A DNA stretch of 34,432 nt. Source: Phytophthora quininea (Eukaryota > Oomycota > Peronosporomycetes > Peronosporales > Peronosporaceae). The notes beneath the pieces are model-generated. The model worked only from the letters and a program-made list of their open reading frames with translations. It searched no databases and was not told the origin of the DNA. Below are positions 31,536 through 34,432 of the stretch, in pieces; the stretch's first letter is position 1; each line of letters begins with the position of its first letter. The position numbers and the translations under genes are program-made. Location of the stretch: contig JAAVTG010000761.1 of the NCBI GenBank assembly GCA_011947345.1, positions 1 to 34,432 on the forward strand. The letters run 5' to 3'.

Positions 31536-33554
31536 ATGTGGTTGGCAGCGATTTAGTTGCTGCTGGTCTTGGTCGCCGCTGTCCCGGGGTATCGTCGGAC
31601 CAAGACAACTTCTTGTTGAGTGATGCCTTCGGCGGATCGGGTGGCGTCGCCTTCTCTGATATCAACTCTATCCAGCTTGGGCAAACGCTCAACGCAATCA
31701 CGATTCGTGCGGACGAACGTGTGGACGCACTGACTCTGACGGCAGCGTTGATGACGCTCAACCATGGGGATCCGGTGAATCGGATAAAATACTGAGCCTC
31801 GAAGACGGAGGGTTCATCACATCTGTGGAGATTCTCTGGGGCAAGAAGAGCGGCAGCACGCGGGTTTTCTACCTCAAAGTCGTCACTAGCGAGGGAAACT
31901 CCATCTCTAGTGGAACTGCTACTGAAGATCGCGCGACGGTGACTGCTCCTGACGGTTTCCAGCTCAGCGGGTTCTTTGGTCGCGCGGAGAGTGCGGTGGA
32001 TCAGCTGGGAGCGATCTGGACGAAGGTCGACGCTACACCAGCCAAACTCATGGATGAAATGGGGACCGATTGGTACGGAGTCACCATTCGCAACTGGGTG
32101 GGCCCCACCATCAGCAACGCTGGCGATTCGGCATGCTACCGGAAGACCGAGTTCTTCGACAGCAACAAGGCTTGTCCGTTGGGGTACATAAAGTTCTTGG
32201 GGGACTGCATGGCTCAGTGTCCGATATCGTACCCCGTCGAATGCTACGCAGAGTGCATTCAGGCCAACGACGACTGCTCTTTGGAGATATTGAGCAAGGC
32301 CGCCTCGGTGGCTGCCGCAGCTTTCAACACTGCAACTTCCGGTGTATTTAACGCCATCTTCAAGCAGTACATGACGGCCCAGCAGAGCTTCGTGTGTACC
32401 GCCAACATCATCGGCGTGGTCAAGTCGCTCATCTACCACATGCGCTTCCACCAGACTTCTCCACCCCAAGGAGACGTCGAGGAACTGCTGGCCATTGCGT
32501 ACCAATCTGACGTTGTGGTTTTCGCACTGCCGATCGCCGTTTGCAATTGTCTTGGGATCGCAGTCCCATCGAGCGTCAAGTTTTCCAACACTGTCCTCCA
32601 GATCGTCGAGGCCATCGTCAAACAAGTGGTGACGAACGGTGATGCCATTGTGTCGTCGGCGACCAACGTCTTGGCGCTGCTCGCCAACACCAGCGCTTCG
32701 AACTCGACCGCCGACACAAACGTGGACGAGCTGCAGACCCTCATCGACTCCAACTCGAGCTGCGGGTATCAGCTCAAGAACCTGACGGACCATGTGATCG
32801 CTTCCGTGAACGAGATCCGCAGCAAAAGCCCCAACGCCGCCGCAAAGACATTCGCGTCCAGATCAGCAACTCGTCGGTAGTGGTGGACGACATCCCCGCT
32901 GTCACCAACAACTGCATGAAGGAGCTATTGACCAACAAGACCACGGACACGGCGTTCAAGACACGGGATCTACTGCGGAAGACGCTGGGCGTGATCGTCG
33001 ACCAGCTCGTCGACACCGGCACGACGGATCTCGGCAAAAGCGTCGCTGCGGAAGATTACATCCTGGAGGTGGCCAACATGGGGCTCACGGTGCTGTCCGG
33101 CCTCGACTCGACGGGGATCGTCGGGATGGTGGCCCAATTCGTGCAGCTCACGTGCGGCCCCACAGCTCTGCTGGGCGACATCGACGACGGCACTCTGCAC
33201 GACGCGTTGGGCCTCGCCACCACCGACGAAGCGTTCGCAGGGAGCCACGGCGCCTGGTCGAAATACGGCGACGGCGTCGCCAACCTCATGTTTGAAAGCA
33301 CCGACGCCAAGGACGTGACCGTCGTCCTCTACTCGGGTGGCCAGGATCTCGCCCAGATAGACGTGAATGCAGGCGCGACGGCCACGTGGAACTCGACGAT
33401 CCTTGAGCTGCAGGACAAAGTGCTGTACCTGGATCGCTGGAGATCCAACCTGATCGGGATCCCTGGATCTGGCGGCGGCTCGCTGGTGCTCTGGGTGCCG
33501 CATGCAGCTCACGGCGGGCATCTAACGCTGCACTTCCGCGTCAACACTAGCTAG
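31536..33554 (+). CDS. secreted jacalin-lectin protein, one jacalin domain plus C-terminal module (lectin 4), 5' end damaged
   Basis: The only ATG followed by a signal-like stretch is at 31536: MWLAAI, then an in-frame TAG at 31554-31556, then LLLVLVAAVPG. The jacalin domain starts at SDAFGGSGGVAFSD and runs to FFGRAESAVDQLGAIW, with the MEILWGKKSG strand. The shared module follows: TIRNWVGPTI, CYRK, CPLGY, ECIQANDDC, FVQLTCGPTALLGDIDDG, DRWR and GSGGGSL. Breaks at 31586-31589 and 31766-31769 (runs of G) and 32844-32846 (run of A) each need one missing base; with them the reading totals 674 codons. The TAG cannot be explained by a length error, so this copy may be truly dead or use another start. 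It is the mirror image of lectin 2 in domain content. Confidence 0.7.
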
Positions 33555-33644
33555 CTCGACTCGGAGCAGCTGCAGTAGATGTAGGTTAGCATGACACCGG
33601 GCGCTTGTGTGCTTGGAGGCCACGACCGCCTTCTTCTGAGCGGT

Positions 33645-34175
33645 TCAAGACGACCGTCCAGTGGGGCCGCCCCCAAGACGACGCTTGACGACGAAGTGCT
33701 GGCCTTCGTCTTGCCACGAGGCGCGCCACCAACGTGCGGTCAGCTCTGTGGGCGCCGCTTCCTCGACAATGAGCGCCATCCAACGCCTCCCGACTCTGCG
33801 AAACGGTCTGCGGACGTCTTTCGACGTGTATTTCGGCGGCGCACGCGTCACCCGGAGACTCGACGGCGAGGAAAGCCCCACACAGACGCAAGTTGCTCTG
33901 GAGCCAGCGACAGCAGAGGTGATCCACAAGAACCAGCTCCTTGAAGATGGAGGCCGCACGTTAACTAACGACAATCCAAGGCAGGCAGAAGCCGAAGCTG
34001 GATAGCAGCCGTAGTGGAAGACAGTCCTCGCTAGTCTCTTTAGCTGGAGCAATGTCAGAGGCAAGTCGCCCTGCAACACGCGTAGCTCTAGCACACGATC
34101 CGCGATCTTCTCCTTGGTCCCCCTACAGTCTCGAAGAGCGCGATGCTTGATGGTTCTAAAACAGCTGCCAGCCAA
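33645..34175 (-). CDS. weak hypothetical minus-strand frame
   Basis: The start of the frame has a coding-like helical stretch (GTKEKIADRVLELRVLQGD, then LLQLKRLARTVFHYGC) that recalls a SAP-type helix-turn-helix, about 34140-34010. The rest is Arg/Ser-rich and could be antisense to the plus-strand frame at 33769. An intron after the helical part is possible. No family could be named. Confidence 0.25.
   Translation of the reverse strand: MAGSCFRTIKHRALRDCRGTKEKIADRVLELRVLQGDLPLTLLQLKRLARTVFHYGCYPASASACLGLSLVNVRPPSSRSWFLWITSAVAGSRATCVCVGLSSPSSLRVTRAPPKYTSKDVRRPFRRVGRRWMALIVEEAAPTELTARWWRASWQDEGQHFVVKRRLGGGPTGRSS
33769..34005 (+). CDS. weak hypothetical plus-strand frame, 78 residues
   Basis: The frame from the ATG at 33769 has the third-position G/C bias of the other genes and an unremarkable charged sequence (FDVYFGGARVTRRLDGEE, then VIHKNQLLEDGG). 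It competes with the minus-strand frame at 33645-34175; I cannot tell which, if either, is real. Confidence 0.25.
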   Translation: MSAIQRLPTLRNGLRTSFDVYFGGARVTRRLDGEESPTQTQVALEPATAEVIHKNQLLEDGGRTLTNDNPRQAEAEAG

Positions 34176-34424
34176 TCGTCGTGTTGCTTTTCTTCGAAAT
34201 CGATCCCACCGTATAATTCACCGGACGAAGGTGGCCGTAGCTGTGCTACATGTGCACACGTGCAGTACAGATTGGACCGATTGCTTGAAGCTCAGCGGGC
34301 CTCGATCGCCGCACAACTTGACTCCATCCTGGTGGGGCTCAAGTTGGCAGGCAACGCCAGCTCTTCAACTTTCCAGTACCAGCTTGGATGGTTCAGTTTG
34401 TTGCTGCGAATCCAGCAAAACTAA
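34143..34424 (+). CDS. weak hypothetical plus-strand frame, 93 residues
   Basis: The frame includes CATCAHVQYRLDRLLEAQ and a helical stretch (IAAQLDSILVGLKLAGN) with coding-like codon use, and ends just before the window edge. A short coiled coil preceded by a Cys pair is visible. No family recognised. Confidence 0.25.
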   Translation: MLDGSKTAASQSSCCFSSKSIPPYNSPDEGGRSCATCAHVQYRLDRLLEAQRASIAAQLDSILVGLKLAGNASSSTFQYQLGWFSLLLRIQQN

Positions 34425-34432
34425 CGCCAAGC

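Noticed and set aside
31465..32793. Minus-strand open frame of about 440 codons over lectin 4
   Set aside because: It is opposite the well-conserved jacalin and module sequence, which explains its length by codon bias; no family similarity.
1..34432. tRNA, rRNA or CRISPR arrays
   Set aside because: No cloverleaf, rRNA-like stretch or regularly spaced repeat array was seen on either strand by eye.

Overview
The window looks like nuclear DNA of an oomycete, most likely a Phytophthora-like member of the Peronosporales. The grounds are: densely packed genes with many short introns (about 52 to 109 bp, GT-AG), strong G/C preference at third codon positions, a seven-helix receptor fused to an inositol 5-phosphatase (a GPCR-bigram, a class known from oomycetes), a Crypton-type tyrosine-recombinase transposon, initiator-like octamers (TCATTTAT) just upstream of start codons, and secreted jacalin-domain proteins. 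Species cannot be named from the sequence alone.

Layout. 1-3015 (+): 3' part of a multidomain gene, SDR/dihydroflavonol-reductase-like + FYVE + ARM-like repeats + BTB. 3251-6510 (+): an ATG11/FIP200-like autophagy scaffold with ubiquitin-like N-terminus, coiled coils and C-terminal claw domain; one of its introns looks like an AT-AC U12-type intron. 6670-7217 (+): small single-pass membrane protein. 7357-10389 (-): GPCR-inositol-polyphosphate 5-phosphatase fusion. 10390-13900: gene-poor, repeat-like island with a decayed 2OG-Fe(II) oxygenase/zinc-finger gene, an inverted partial copy, and a truncated gene fragment. 13915-15946: Crypton-like element with 25-bp inverted ends. 15977-17497 (+) and 17530-19217 (-): convergent pair of MscS-family channel genes, the first starting 31 bp from the transposon edge. 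19218-33554: a jacalin-lectin cluster with one relic and four large secreted genes carrying 4, 1, 2 and 1 jacalin domains in front of one shared ~500-residue C-terminal module that I do not recognise; a SET-domain methyltransferase gene sits inside the cluster. 33555-34432: only weak small open frames.

How they fit together. The left part is ordinary housekeeping (phosphoinositide signalling, autophagy, membrane). The middle is a transposon-rich accessory zone. The right part is an expanding secreted-lectin family in which the number of sugar-binding domains changes from gene to gene while the C-terminal module is kept; this is the most likely place for an undescribed system.

Main caution. 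About 23 reading-frame breaks are spread over almost every long gene. Nineteen need exactly one missing base and four need two missing bases (or one extra), mostly at short homopolymers. With those allowed, all gene models add up to whole codons. Uncorrected deletions in the assembly are the simplest reading, so broken here should not be taken as broken in the organism.
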